Below, one piece after another: positions 1-6,209 of a stretch of DNA of 9,330 bases; the stretch's first letter is position 1; every line of letters begins with the position of its first letter. A program made the position numbers and the translations under genes. The notes beneath the pieces are model-generated. The model did not search any database. It worked only from the letters and a program-made list of their open reading frames with translations, and was not told where the DNA came from. The DNA comes from Anaerolineales bacterium (GTDB lineage: Bacteria > Chloroflexota > Anaerolineae > 4572-78 > J111), in contig JAAUSP010000284.1 of assembly GCA_012032575.1 (NCBI GenBank), positions 1 through 9,330 on the forward strand. The letters are read 5' to 3'.

Positions 1-9
1 CTTTGCAGC

Positions 10-40
10 CCTGCTACTTGTCTACCTGCTACCCTGCTAC
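10..40. repeat. Short direct repeat, three copies of CCTGCTAC
   Basis: CCTGCTAC occurs at 10-17, 25-32 and 33-40. The last two copies are in direct tandem, and a related TTGTCTAC lies between the first and second. The array ends just before the ribosome binding site of the acyltransferase gene and may continue left of the window. It looks like a low-complexity short tandem repeat between genes. Its function is unknown. Confidence 0.55.
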
Positions 41-56
41 CCCTGAAAAGGATTTT

Positions 57-1064
57 ATGCAAACCACCATCTATACCAATATGTTCGGCTTTGAGTTGTT
101 GGCCCAGGAATGGGATGACCTGCTACAGCGATCCGTCAACGCGCCTTTTTTTATGCGCTACATCTACCAGCAAACCTGGTGGCAGTACCTGGGCAATGAC
201 GATTTGATGTTGATTGCCGTCCGCACTGACGAAGGCCGCCTGGTTGGATTAGCGCCGCTGTACGGGGGAGTCAACGCCGCCGGCCAGCGCGAATTGAGCT
301 TTGTCGGCTGCGTGGATGTGTCTGATTATCTGGATTTGCTGGTGGACCGGGATTACGTCGAGCCGGTTTACCAAACCCTGCTGGATTGTTTGAGCGACCC
401 GGCGATGGGCTGGGACAAACTCTACCTGTGTAGTCTGCCCCATAATTCCATCACTCACACTCGCCTGGCCGAGGCGGCGCGGTCACGCGGCTGGCAGGCC
501 GAGGTTCGCCAGCAGGATGTCTGCCCGGTGATCACTCTGACCGGCGATTGGGAAGCTTATCTGGCCGGCATTGACAAAAAACAGCGCCACGAAATCCGGC
601 GTAAAATCCGCAAAATCGAAACCGAGGCCGACACCCGCTGGTACGTGGTTGACTCAACCGAGGGACTGGCCGAGGCCATGGATGCTTTCATCGCGCTGCA
701 CCAAAAATCCACCCGCGATAAAGAGGATTTTTGGAATGAATATTTGATCCGGTTTTTCAAAGCACTGGCGGTTGAACTGGCACAGATAGGCTGGCTGAAA
801 CTCTACTTTATCGAAGTCAATGAGGTCAAAGCCGCCGCCATGCTGGGGTTTGATTACAACAACGAGTTTCTGCTCTACAACTCTGGTTTCGACCCCGAAC
901 AGTTTTCGCAGCTTAGCCCCGGCAACGTGCTGACCGCCTACACCATCCAGGACGCCATCCGCCTGGGCCGCAGCCGCTACGATTTTCTGCGCGGCGATGA
1001 GATATACAAATTCCGTTTTGGCGCGGTGGCCGAGCCGGTATACGATCTGGTCGTAACGCGGTAA
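57..1064 (+). CDS. BioF2/FemAB-like GNAT acyltransferase (Acetyltransf_6 type)
   Basis: This 335-residue protein probably belongs to the GNAT superfamily branch related to FemAB and the 'BioF2-like acetyltransferase' domain. Members transfer acyl or aminoacyl groups, often in cell-envelope or polysaccharide metabolism; the substrate here cannot be read from the sequence. Two regions support the family. Residues 168-189 hold the basic 'YLAGIDKKQRHEIRRKIRK' stretch. Residues 271-322 hold the C-terminal core, with YNSGFDPE, LSPGNVL, and YDFLRGDEIYKFRFG near the end. The N-terminal half (about 1-130) would be the first GNAT-like lobe. I chose ATG 57 because AAGGA at 48-52 lies 4 bases upstream; the frame is open to TTG 3, but that extension reads through a short repeat. 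The protein has no signal peptide and looks cytoplasmic. An unrelated toxin-antitoxin remnant follows, so context adds little. Family is fairly sure; exact function is not. Confidence 0.85.
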   Translation: MQTTIYTNMFGFELLAQEWDDLLQRSVNAPFFMRYIYQQTWWQYLGNDDLMLIAVRTDEGRLVGLAPLYGGVNAAGQRELSFVGCVDVSDYLDLLVDRDYVEPVYQTLLDCLSDPAMGWDKLYLCSLPHNSITHTRLAEAARSRGWQAEVRQQDVCPVITLTGDWEAYLAGIDKKQRHEIRRKIRKIETEADTRWYVVDSTEGLAEAMDAFIALHQKSTRDKEDFWNEYLIRFFKALAVELAQIGWLKLYFIEVNEVKAAAMLGFDYNNEFLLYNSGFDPEQFSQLSPGNVLTAYTIQDAIRLGRSRYDFLRGDEIYKFRFGAVAEPVYDLVVTR

Positions 1065-1104
1065 GGAAATAGTTCATTTGTGGCTTGCCTCGTTCCTTCA
1101 CTAT

Positions 1105-1133
1105 TTGTTGGGTAGCCGCCAAACTGGTACAAT
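1105..1133 (+). promoter_or_regulatory. Promoter of the antitoxin-like gene
   Basis: A -35-like TTGTTG (1105-1110) is 17 bases from TACAAT (1128-1133). TACAAT matches the -10 consensus at five of six positions and is preceded by TGG, an extended -10 (TGn). Transcription would start near 1140, just before GAGG (1141-1144) and ATG 1153. The small gene therefore probably has its own promoter and is not read only from the upstream acyltransferase. Confidence 0.6.
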
Positions 1134-1152
1134 CAGATCTGAGGTGATGATT

Positions 1153-1368
1153 ATGACGCTGCAAGAGATTATCGCTGATATTCACGCCCTCAATGAGGAT
1201 TTGGAAGTTTACGAACGCAAGTATGGGGTGCTCTCCGAAACTTTTTATGAGTTGTACTTGAGTGGCGAAGAACCCGAAGAGGAGACCTGGGTTCTCGACT
1301 GGGTTGATTGGGCGGGAGCTTATAAAATTCTGTTGCGTCGCCAGGAACAACTGTCATCCTCATCATAA
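1153..1368 (+). CDS. Small antitoxin-like protein of a TumE-type toxin-antitoxin pair
   Basis: This encodes a 71-residue acidic protein beginning [17 protein letters not shown], with [16 protein letters not shown] near residues 20-35 and [21 protein letters not shown] near 46-66. I recognise this as the type of small conserved protein found just upstream of TumE/DUF6516 toxins, so I infer an antitoxin or partner role; no DNA-binding motif is visible. ATG 1153 is preferred over ATG 1147 because GAGG (1141-1144) is 8 bases from the former and nearly abuts the latter. A frame extending upstream to TTG 1078 would run across the promoter and is rejected. The C-terminus ends in four serines and stops exactly where the toxin remnant begins in another frame. 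The last residues may therefore be encoded by sequence brought in by the deletion. Expression may continue although the toxin is broken. Confidence 0.6.
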   Translation: MTLQEIIADIHALNEDLEVYERKYGVLSETFYELYLSGEEPEEETWVLDWVDWAGAYKILLRRQEQLSSSS

Positions 1369-1501
1369 ACATATTCCTCCCAATATCAAACGAAATTGTG
1401 TTCCTGCTCCCCAAATGAGTTTTACTCGGCCAAATCTCCCTGTGCTTATTCAAGAAGTCGAAGATTTACTTAAACGAACTGTGAATGAACCAGGTGAATA
1501 G
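1355..1501 (+). pseudogene. C-terminal remnant of a TumE/DUF6516-like toxin gene
   Basis: The second reading frame encodes [20 protein letters not shown], then [20 protein letters not shown], then a short tail to TAG at 1499-1501. HPHHKH followed by a short loop and a terminal helix is the pattern I know from the end of TumE-family (DUF6516) toxins, which are usually about 100-130 residues long. Only about 48 residues survive. Upstream of 1355 the same frame merely re-reads the antitoxin gene out of frame and gives no toxin-like sequence. The simplest reading is an internal deletion that removed the toxin start and first two thirds and joined the tail to the antitoxin end. It has no ribosome binding site or plausible start of its own. 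Confidence 0.6.
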
Positions 1502-1529
1502 AGATTCGTTGAGAACAAGTTTGTAAGAG

Positions 1530-2798
1530 ATGATTAATAGTTTAGCCCTGTTCAGCGTCCACACCTCGCCTCTGGCTACCTTAGGGGGCAAAGAAACCGG
1601 CGGGATGAACGTCTACGTCCGCGATTTGACCCAGGCGTTGGGCCGGCAGGGTGTTGACGTGGATGTTTACACCCGCTCTCAGGACCCGGCGACGCCTCGG
1701 ATTCAGGCGCTGGGCGAGCGGGGCCGGGTCATTCAGATCAAGGCCGGACCCGAAGCACCCTACAACAAAAACCTCCTCTTTAACCATTTGGCTGAATTTG
1801 AGGCCGGGGTAGAAGCCCAGGCCAAAGCCGATGGGATCAACTACGATCTTATCTACGGCCATTATTGGCTCTCCGGCCTGGCGGCCAATGCCCTGCGGCG
1901 CGTCTGGCGAGCGCCGATTGCCCAGATGTTCCACACCCTGGCCGAGATGAAAAATCGGGTGGCCCAAACCCCGGCCGAGCGTGACCCCGACCGGCGGGTC
2001 AACTGCGAAGGCGAAGTCATGCGCCTGGCCGACCGGCTGATTGCCGCCACGCCCCTGGAAAAGAACCAAATGACCTGGCTGTATGGAGCCGATCCGGCCA
2101 AAATCTCGGTGGTGCCGCCGGGCGTTGATTTGGAGCGGTTTAAACCGCTAGACCCACGCGAGGCCCGCCAGCACCTCGGCGTGCCGCCCGAACATCAGAT
2201 GATCCTCTTTGTGGGCCGCATCCAACCCCTCAAAGGAATTGACACCCTGATCCGCGCTCTGGCTCTGGTCAAAAAGCGGGAGCCGGCGCTGGCCCAAAAT
2301 ATTTGCGTCTCCATCATCGGCGGCGACCCCAACCCTGACTCGGAGCTTGAACTGGCCGAATTTGCCCGGCTGGAAACCCTGCGGGCCGAACTGGGCATCG
2401 GCGATATGGTTACGTTTCTGGGGGCCAAAGATCAGGATACCCTGGTTTACTACTACGCCGCCGCCGAAATGGTGGTCATGCCTTCGCACTACGAGTCCTT
2501 CGGCATGGTCGCCCTGGAAGCGATGGCTTGCGGCACGCCGGTCATTGCCTCCGATGTTGGCGGCTTGTCTTTTAGCATCGAAGACGGCTACAATGGTTAC
2601 CGCGTGCCCCACCGCGACCCGCGCGCCATGGCCGATAAAATTATGCTGCTGCTGAAACATCGGGTACTGCGCGACCAGCTTGGCGAGCAGGCCCGAACCT
2701 GGGTACAGCGTTACAGTTGGACCACTATCGCCGAGGAACTATTAGAGGTCTTTGAAGAGACAGTAACACGTTATCACATTAAGCGTTTGAACGTTTAA
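1530..2798 (+). CDS. GT4 glycosyltransferase, MshA-like
   Basis: This is a 422-residue GT-B retaining glycosyltransferase of family GT4, close to MshA (D-inositol-3-phosphate N-acetylglucosaminyltransferase) and the sucrose-phosphate-synthase-like group. The N-terminal acceptor lobe has the glycine-rich GGKETGGMNVYV near 19-30 and YGHYWLSGLAAN near 109-120. The C-terminal donor lobe has VSVVPPGVDLERFKP (193-206), VGRIQPLKG (228-236, giving the phosphate-binding Arg230 and Lys235) and the E-x7-E signature at Glu322/Glu330 within YESFGMVALE. Asn-Gly-Tyr-Arg-Val near 355-359 is also typical. ATG 1530 follows an in-frame TAA at 1524-1526 and no strong Shine-Dalgarno is seen. The enzyme should be cytosolic and use a nucleotide sugar. 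No other mycothiol gene is present here, so the acceptor (inositol phosphate, fructose phosphate or another sugar) stays open. Length is normal for the family. Confidence 0.88.
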   Translation: MINSLALFSVHTSPLATLGGKETGGMNVYVRDLTQALGRQGVDVDVYTRSQDPATPRIQALGERGRVIQIKAGPEAPYNKNLLFNHLAEFEAGVEAQAKADGINYDLIYGHYWLSGLAANALRRVWRAPIAQMFHTLAEMKNRVAQTPAERDPDRRVNCEGEVMRLADRLIAATPLEKNQMTWLYGADPAKISVVPPGVDLERFKPLDPREARQHLGVPPEHQMILFVGRIQPLKGIDTLIRALALVKKREPALAQNICVSIIGGDPNPDSELELAEFARLETLRAELGIGDMVTFLGAKDQDTLVYYYAAAEMVVMPSHYESFGMVALEAMACGTPVIASDVGGLSFSIEDGYNGYRVPHRDPRAMADKIMLLLKHRVLRDQLGEQARTWVQRYSWTTIAEELLEVFEETVTRYHIKRLNV

Positions 2799-3777
2799 CG
2801 CACCGTGCGATCCATTTCTTTCAGGGCTTGCAGGTTTTCGGGGGGTGTTTTGGGGGGAATGACGCAGGCGGGGGCCAGAATTAAACGCTTGCCGCCGGTT
2901 TGAGCCATTGCCTCTCTGGCCTGGGTGATGATTCGTCCGGGCTGCCGTTCTCCAAATTGTCCAGGTCCAGGCCGGTGAACAGAGTTTTGTCGGTCAGGTT
3001 TAAAGCTTCTCCAACGCTGGGGCCGGTTTCGTGGTTGTGCCAGCTTACCGCGTGGGCCGGGTATTGGTTAACCGTCGAAAAATGAGGATTAGTGCCGTGC
3101 AGGTGCAGCACCAGCGGGGCCGGCTGAAGCTTGACCCGCTCCAGGGCAATCAAATCATACCGAATGACAAAAGCCTGGCACATCTTCTCGGTCAGCATAT
3201 CGGCGCGGGAAAGCTGGCTGGCAAAAAAGATGCCGTCGGCCCCGGCTTCTAAAACCACATCGGCAAAGCGAGAGGTGGTTTCGGCAATGGTGGCCAGACC
3301 GATATGCACGTCGGTAGCGTGATCTTCCAGATGATCCAGCAGAGCGTCGCCGGCCAGCTTGTAAGCAATGGTCAGCGGGCTGAAAACGGTCATCAAAACC
3401 GGCGCGTCGCCTTTGTCCAGTTGACTGGTTAACAGTTTGACCGCTTCCAGCGCACGGCCATAACTACCGGTGGTGGTGCTGAGGGTGGTTAAATTGCGCC
3501 AATCTTCCGGTTTGCGAATAACCGGCTTTTTCAGCGCCGGCGGCTGGTCATCATCCTTCGATAAAATGACCTGTGCGCCCCAATCCTCGATAGCGTAAAA
3601 GCCACTCGGCGTCAGCTTGATTAAATCAAAATCGTACTTCTTGTAAAAGGCCAGAGTCGCCGAGGCCAGTCCCGCCGGTGTTTGATCCTGCTTGTGAAAG
3701 TGCCGCCACAGGCTCAAGGGTATCCGGTCAACGTCCTCCCCCTCCAAAGCAGCATAAACTCGCTCGCGTTTGTTCAC
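2795..3777 (-). CDS. URO-D superfamily protein (MtaA/UroD-like), frameshifted near its 3' end
   Basis: The uninterrupted frame runs 3777-2881 (298 residues). It starts MNKRERVYAALEGEDVDRIP, the usual opening of the uroporphyrinogen decarboxylase/methylcobamide:CoM methyltransferase superfamily. GADGIFFASQ (179-188) and LHLHGTN (224-230) follow family positions. After ENGSP (276-280) this frame turns unlike the family and stops. The neighbouring frame continues with RIITQAREAMAQTGGKRLIL, APACVIPPKTPPENLQ and a stop at 2797-2795, which is the normal family ending. One missing base in the GGG at 2939-2941 explains this; adding it gives 327 residues. The lost tail carries a conserved Cys (family APGC-type motif) that binds metal in MtaA-like members, so the short form is probably inactive. 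Start is GTG 3777, with AAGGAAG 6 bases upstream (3783-3789). A weak extended -10 (TGTTATTAT) lies at 3835-3827. The substrate is unknown; it lacks the classic UroD N-terminal signature, so haem synthesis is unlikely. Confidence 0.8.
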
Positions 3778-3861
3778 CGCTACTTCCTTCTTTGAGCAAA
3801 GAATACAGATGTTCCCAGAAGTGCTTATAATAACATAAAATGGGCAACTCGAAAAAAACGG

Positions 3862-4227
3862 TCAGCCCAATAGCCGGGCGCTGAGTTGCTGGACGCAGGT
3901 TGTATGTCGGCTGAGATCATCGCGCAGTTGCGCTGCCTGCTGACCGTAATCGAGGCGGCGGGCCAGAACAGCAAATTCTTCGCTGCCGGGGGGAGAAACC
4001 GTCAAATCTTTAGCGTGACCGCGCACCATCCGCAGGACATTGATCAGGCGGCGCAAAAAGATGTGGGCCTCGCGCAGCGGGCCGAAGTCATCGGCCAAAT
4101 GCTCCAGGGTACGTTGAGCCGCCGGGTTATGCTCAAACTCCGGCGAGGCCAGCCGGGTGGACACATTCGGGTGACGCCACTGGCTCAGAAACAGCTCACC
4201 TGCCCGCCTATCTATCAGTATGGTCAT
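3862..4227 (-). CDS. Orphan GlnE/GlnD-type C-terminal helical domain (fragment or small protein)
   Basis: This 121-residue protein resembles the helical domain that follows the nucleotidyltransferase domain in GlnE and in PII uridylyltransferase-like proteins (GlnD_UR_UTase family). The best stretch is FGPLREAHIFLRRLINVLRM at about 48-67, then VRGHAKDL and EEFAVLARRLDY at about 84-95, then an arginine-rich terminal helix. In GlnE this pattern reads roughly 'REAYxFLRRxENRLRxxxG...LARRLGY'. No nucleotidyltransferase core (GSxxxxxxDxD) is present, and the full enzymes are several times longer, so it cannot be catalytic alone. It is either a relic of a larger gene or a free-standing domain. ATG 4227 is preferred over TTG 4266 because a TTGAAC-N17-TATAAT promoter occupies 4266-4238. 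That places the transcript start only a few bases before the ATG, and no Shine-Dalgarno is visible. The clean promoter argues against simple decay. Confidence 0.55.
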   Translation of the reverse strand: MTILIDRRAGELFLSQWRHPNVSTRLASPEFEHNPAAQRTLEHLADDFGPLREAHIFLRRLINVLRMVRGHAKDLTVSPPGSEEFAVLARRLDYGQQAAQLRDDLSRHTTCVQQLSARLLG

Positions 4228-4237
4228 GATGCGGCGT

Positions 4238-4266
4238 ATTATAGCTAAAAACAGGGGGGAGTTCAA
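4238..4266 (-). promoter_or_regulatory. Promoter for the GlnE-like orphan, probably giving a leaderless mRNA
   Basis: On the minus strand TTGAAC (4266-4261) is separated by exactly 17 bases from a perfect TATAAT (4243-4238). The expected start of transcription is near 4231, about four bases before ATG 4227. The mRNA would have almost no leader and the gene has no Shine-Dalgarno, so both point to leaderless translation. Confidence 0.65.
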
Positions 4267-4316
4267 GTGGGGCTGAGATTGCCGGTAGGATTCGCCTATC
4301 TATAACTCACGCTAGC

Positions 4317-4354
4317 GGAGATTGGAGATTGGAGATTCAATCTCCAATCTCCAA
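4317..4354. repeat. GGAGATT heptamer repeat forming a perfect 16-bp hairpin
   Basis: Three tandem GGAGATT units (4317-4337) are followed by their inverse. The arms are 4322-4337 and 4339-4354, perfectly complementary over 16 bases with one base (C4338) between them. The element lies 20 bases past the stop of the caspase-like gene. It could act as a bidirectional terminator or an mRNA-protecting hairpin, but no clear T-run follows. A related hairpin occurs at 5285-5327. Confidence 0.85.
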
Positions 4355-4374
4355 GGTTATTTGGAGGCAACAGC

Positions 4375-5229
4375 CTAATCAGGGGCCAGGTAAAGCAGAG
4401 CATACATAAGCAGTAACAGCCCGGCCAGGCCGATGGCGGTGCGCAAATCGGCCCGCCCGCCGATGGCAATAATGGTGATAGGAGCCAGGATAGCCCCGGA
4501 GATGAGATCCCATTTGATGGGTTGGGCCGGGATAAAATGGTAGGGGTTGCGGGCAAGAATGAAGTGATCGTGCCTGCTGTAAACCCGCAGGCTGACCTGA
4601 TCGGTTTGCTGGCGGAGATAATGGTACAGTTCTTTCACCTCGATCTGCCCGTCGCTATCGGCGTCGGCAGCGCCGGTTTGGAGGGCCTGGATGAGGTGAT
4701 GAGTCATACCGGCTTCTTCCTCCGGCGTATCTCTGCGGACGCTGGCCAAGACCACCCGCCCGTAGCCCCTGCCTTTGAATTCGGTATCGAAGTGGACGTT
4801 GGCGGCCATTTCTGTAGGGGAAAGGCAAAGACAGCCGCCGTCGAGCAGGAGCATCTGTCGGCGCGAAAAGCTGCGATCCATGCACTGGGTCAGGTAGGCA
4901 GCGGAAAGGGCGGTTTCGGCCAAAGCAGCCAGCCGAGTGTCAACCGCCGCGAAATGCAACTGCCCGGCTTCATCGGTCAGAAAACGGCCCACCAGGTACA
5001 GCAGCAGTTCATCGTGGCGCTGCTTGCGCTGGAATAATTCGGCCACCTGCCGGCGAAGCTCAACCGCCGGTGGATTGACGGCCAATTCGACCTTATCAAA
5101 ATTGCCAATCGTGGGGTCACGCAGCAGGTCGGCCAGGGCAGCCGCATCCGCTGTTGACGGGCCAAGTTGAGCCAATTTTGGCTCAAAGTAAGTCTGCGTA
5201 TGAACGATGAGCGCAATCCGTTTGGTCAT
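4375..5229 (-). CDS. Membrane-anchored caspase-like protein with EF-hand, catalytic dyad missing
   Basis: This 284-residue protein has a peptidase C14 (caspase/metacaspase-like) fold signature. It begins MTKRIALIVHTQTY, then has ADAAALADLLRDPTIGNFDKVEL (about 27-49) and DELLLYLVGRF (73-83). In active relatives the last reads LLLYFSGHG; here the catalytic His is Arg82. The second motif, normally LLLDCCHSG, reads LLLDGGCLC (127-135), so the nucleophilic Cys is Gly132. Both catalytic residues thus appear absent. A full EF-hand loop follows at 189-200 (Asp189, Asp191, Asp193, Gly194, Ile196, Glu200) with ELYHYLRQQT, the usual junction in bacterial caspase-like proteins. Two hydrophobic segments at about 240-258 and 262-281 suggest membrane anchoring with the caspase-like part in the cytoplasm. 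ATG 5229 is chosen because the frame upstream, open to 5334, crosses a promoter and a hairpin repeat. The likely role is a calcium-sensing or scaffold pseudoenzyme; no partner is adjacent. Confidence 0.75.
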   Translation of the reverse strand: MTKRIALIVHTQTYFEPKLAQLGPSTADAAALADLLRDPTIGNFDKVELAVNPPAVELRRQVAELFQRKQRHDELLLYLVGRFLTDEAGQLHFAAVDTRLAALAETALSAAYLTQCMDRSFSRRQMLLLDGGCLCLSPTEMAANVHFDTEFKGRGYGRVVLASVRRDTPEEEAGMTHHLIQALQTGAADADSDGQIEVKELYHYLRQQTDQVSLRVYSRHDHFILARNPYHFIPAQPIKWDLISGAILAPITIIAIGGRADLRTAIGLAGLLLLMYALLYLAPD

Positions 5230-5241
5230 GGCAATGCAGTG

Positions 5242-5270
5242 ATTATAGCATAAAGTTATTCGATTGCCAT
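5242..5270 (-). promoter_or_regulatory. Extended -10 promoter of the caspase-like gene, near-leaderless
   Basis: On the minus strand a perfect TATAAT (5247-5242) is preceded by TGC, an extended -10. A partial -35, ATGGCA (5270-5265), lies 17 bases upstream. Transcription would begin near 5235, leaving about six bases before ATG 5229. There is no Shine-Dalgarno. The layout repeats that of the neighbouring gene at 4227. Confidence 0.6.
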
Positions 5271-5284
5271 GAGGTTTACAGCGG

Positions 5285-5327
5285 GAGATTGGAGATTGAA
5301 ATAACGAAAGCTCCAATCTCCAATCTC
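5285..5327. repeat. GGAGATT-type inverted repeat (14-bp stem)
   Basis: GAGATTGGAGATTG (5285-5298) is complementary to CAATCTCCAATCTC (5314-5327), with a 15-base loop. It uses the same heptamer as the hairpin at 4317-4354. It begins 13 bases past the stop of the VOC gene (5341) on the minus strand and lies upstream of the caspase-like promoter. It may therefore end VOC transcription before the next gene. No T-run is attached. Confidence 0.8.
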
Positions 5328-5340
5328 TAAACAACAGAGG

Positions 5341-6126
5341 TTAAGCAGGCGGATTGTCCATCTTGATAAAGGAAAAGACTGCGCCTTGCGGGTCTTGAAC
5401 CACGGCAAAACGGCCCATGTTGGGGATGTCGGTGGGCGGTACCAGGACTTTGCCGCCCAGGGCGGTCACTTTTTCGGCGGAGGCGTCGCAATCGGTCACG
5501 GTCAGATAAACCATCCAGTGGGGCGGGATGTCGCCCCATTCGGCGGTCATCTCGATCATGCCGGCGTTCATATTGTCGCCATTATTAAAGACGGTGTAGT
5601 TGGTTTCCCCCATCGGCTGAGTCTGGGCTGTCCAGCCAAAGAGTTGGGTGTAAAAATCGCTGGAATTTTGGGAGTCCCTGGTGGCTAATTCATTCCAGCA
5701 CAGCGCCCCTGGCTCATTGACCAATCTGGCCCCGATATGCTGCTGGGGCTGCCAGCCCGCCACGACGGCCCCGGTGGGGTCCTGTATGACGACCATCCGG
5801 CCTGAGTCCATCACATCAAATGGCTCAGCCAGCACAGTGCCGCCGAGCGATTTGGCTCTGGTTGCAATCTCTTCGACGTTGGCAACAGACACATAAGAAT
5901 TCCAATGGGGCGGGATGCCCTGCTCATCCGGGCCTTGCTGCGACATTCCGGCGACATCTTTGCCGTCAACTTGAAACATGGTATAAGTCATGTCTGGACC
6001 CATCGGCAAATCAACCATCTGCCAGCCCATCAGTTCGCTGTAAAACTTTTTGGCTGCCGCAGCGTCGCTGGTGTTCAGGTCAATCCAGCAAAACGTACCA
6101 GGGGTATAAGCCGTCATTTCGGTCAT
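5341..6126 (-). CDS. Two-domain VOC family (glyoxalase/bleomycin-resistance-like) protein
   Basis: This 261-residue protein is built from two tandem vicinal-oxygen-chelate domains. Domain 1 covers about 10-125: GTFCWIDLNTSDAAAAKKFY, LMGWQ, YTMFQVDGKDVAGM, IPPHWNSYVSV, then VIQDPTGAVVAGWQP. Domain 2 covers about 139-255 and repeats the plan: PGALCWNELATRD, SDFYTQLFGW, YTVFNNGDNMNAGM, IPPHWMVYLTV, then VVQDPQGAVFSFIK. The family includes metal-dependent isomerases, dioxygenases and drug-binding proteins. Its 'CFP30B/hydroxylase-like' branch has this same two-domain form, usually with no proven substrate. The protein should be soluble and cytosolic. ATG 6126 has a strong AGGAGG (6139-6134) 7 bases upstream. 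It is expressed from a consensus promoter 77 bases upstream of the start, and a hairpin follows the stop, so it is a single-gene unit. The domain call is safe; the reaction is unknown. Confidence 0.88.
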   Translation of the reverse strand: MTEMTAYTPGTFCWIDLNTSDAAAAKKFYSELMGWQMVDLPMGPDMTYTMFQVDGKDVAGMSQQGPDEQGIPPHWNSYVSVANVEEIATRAKSLGGTVLAEPFDVMDSGRMVVIQDPTGAVVAGWQPQQHIGARLVNEPGALCWNELATRDSQNSSDFYTQLFGWTAQTQPMGETNYTVFNNGDNMNAGMIEMTAEWGDIPPHWMVYLTVTDCDASAEKVTALGGKVLVPPTDIPNMGRFAVVQDPQGAVFSFIKMDNPPA

Positions 6127-6209
6127 AGTTTAGCCTCCTATTTAACTGAACCATAAGATGAGTTAAAAAATAGCTCTGCCAGAGGATAAAGCGGTAGCAG
6201 AACAGGTTT

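Noticed and set aside
1581..2660. Minus-strand open frames of 162 and 170 codons opposite the glycosyltransferase.
   Set aside because: They have no family features or ribosome binding sites and mirror a clearly coding plus strand.
4522..5037. A plus-strand open frame of 171 codons opposite the caspase-like gene.
   Set aside because: The minus frame carries the caspase framework, EF-hand and a promoter; the plus frame shows no recognisable motif.
4317..5327. GGAGATT arrays as a CRISPR.
   Set aside because: The units are 7 bases, contiguous and then inverted, with no unique spacers and no cas genes.
4317..5327. A transposon or MITE with the two GGAGATT hairpins as terminal repeats.
   Set aside because: There is no transposase, the two copies are each internally palindromic rather than one inverted pair, and no target-site duplication is evident; kept only as a cassette question in the findings.
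5230..5334. N-terminal extension of the caspase-like protein from TTG/ATG codons up to 5334.
   Set aside because: The extra 35 residues are encoded by the hairpin repeat and the TATAAT promoter, have no Shine-Dalgarno, and do not resemble the family, which begins at KRIALIV.
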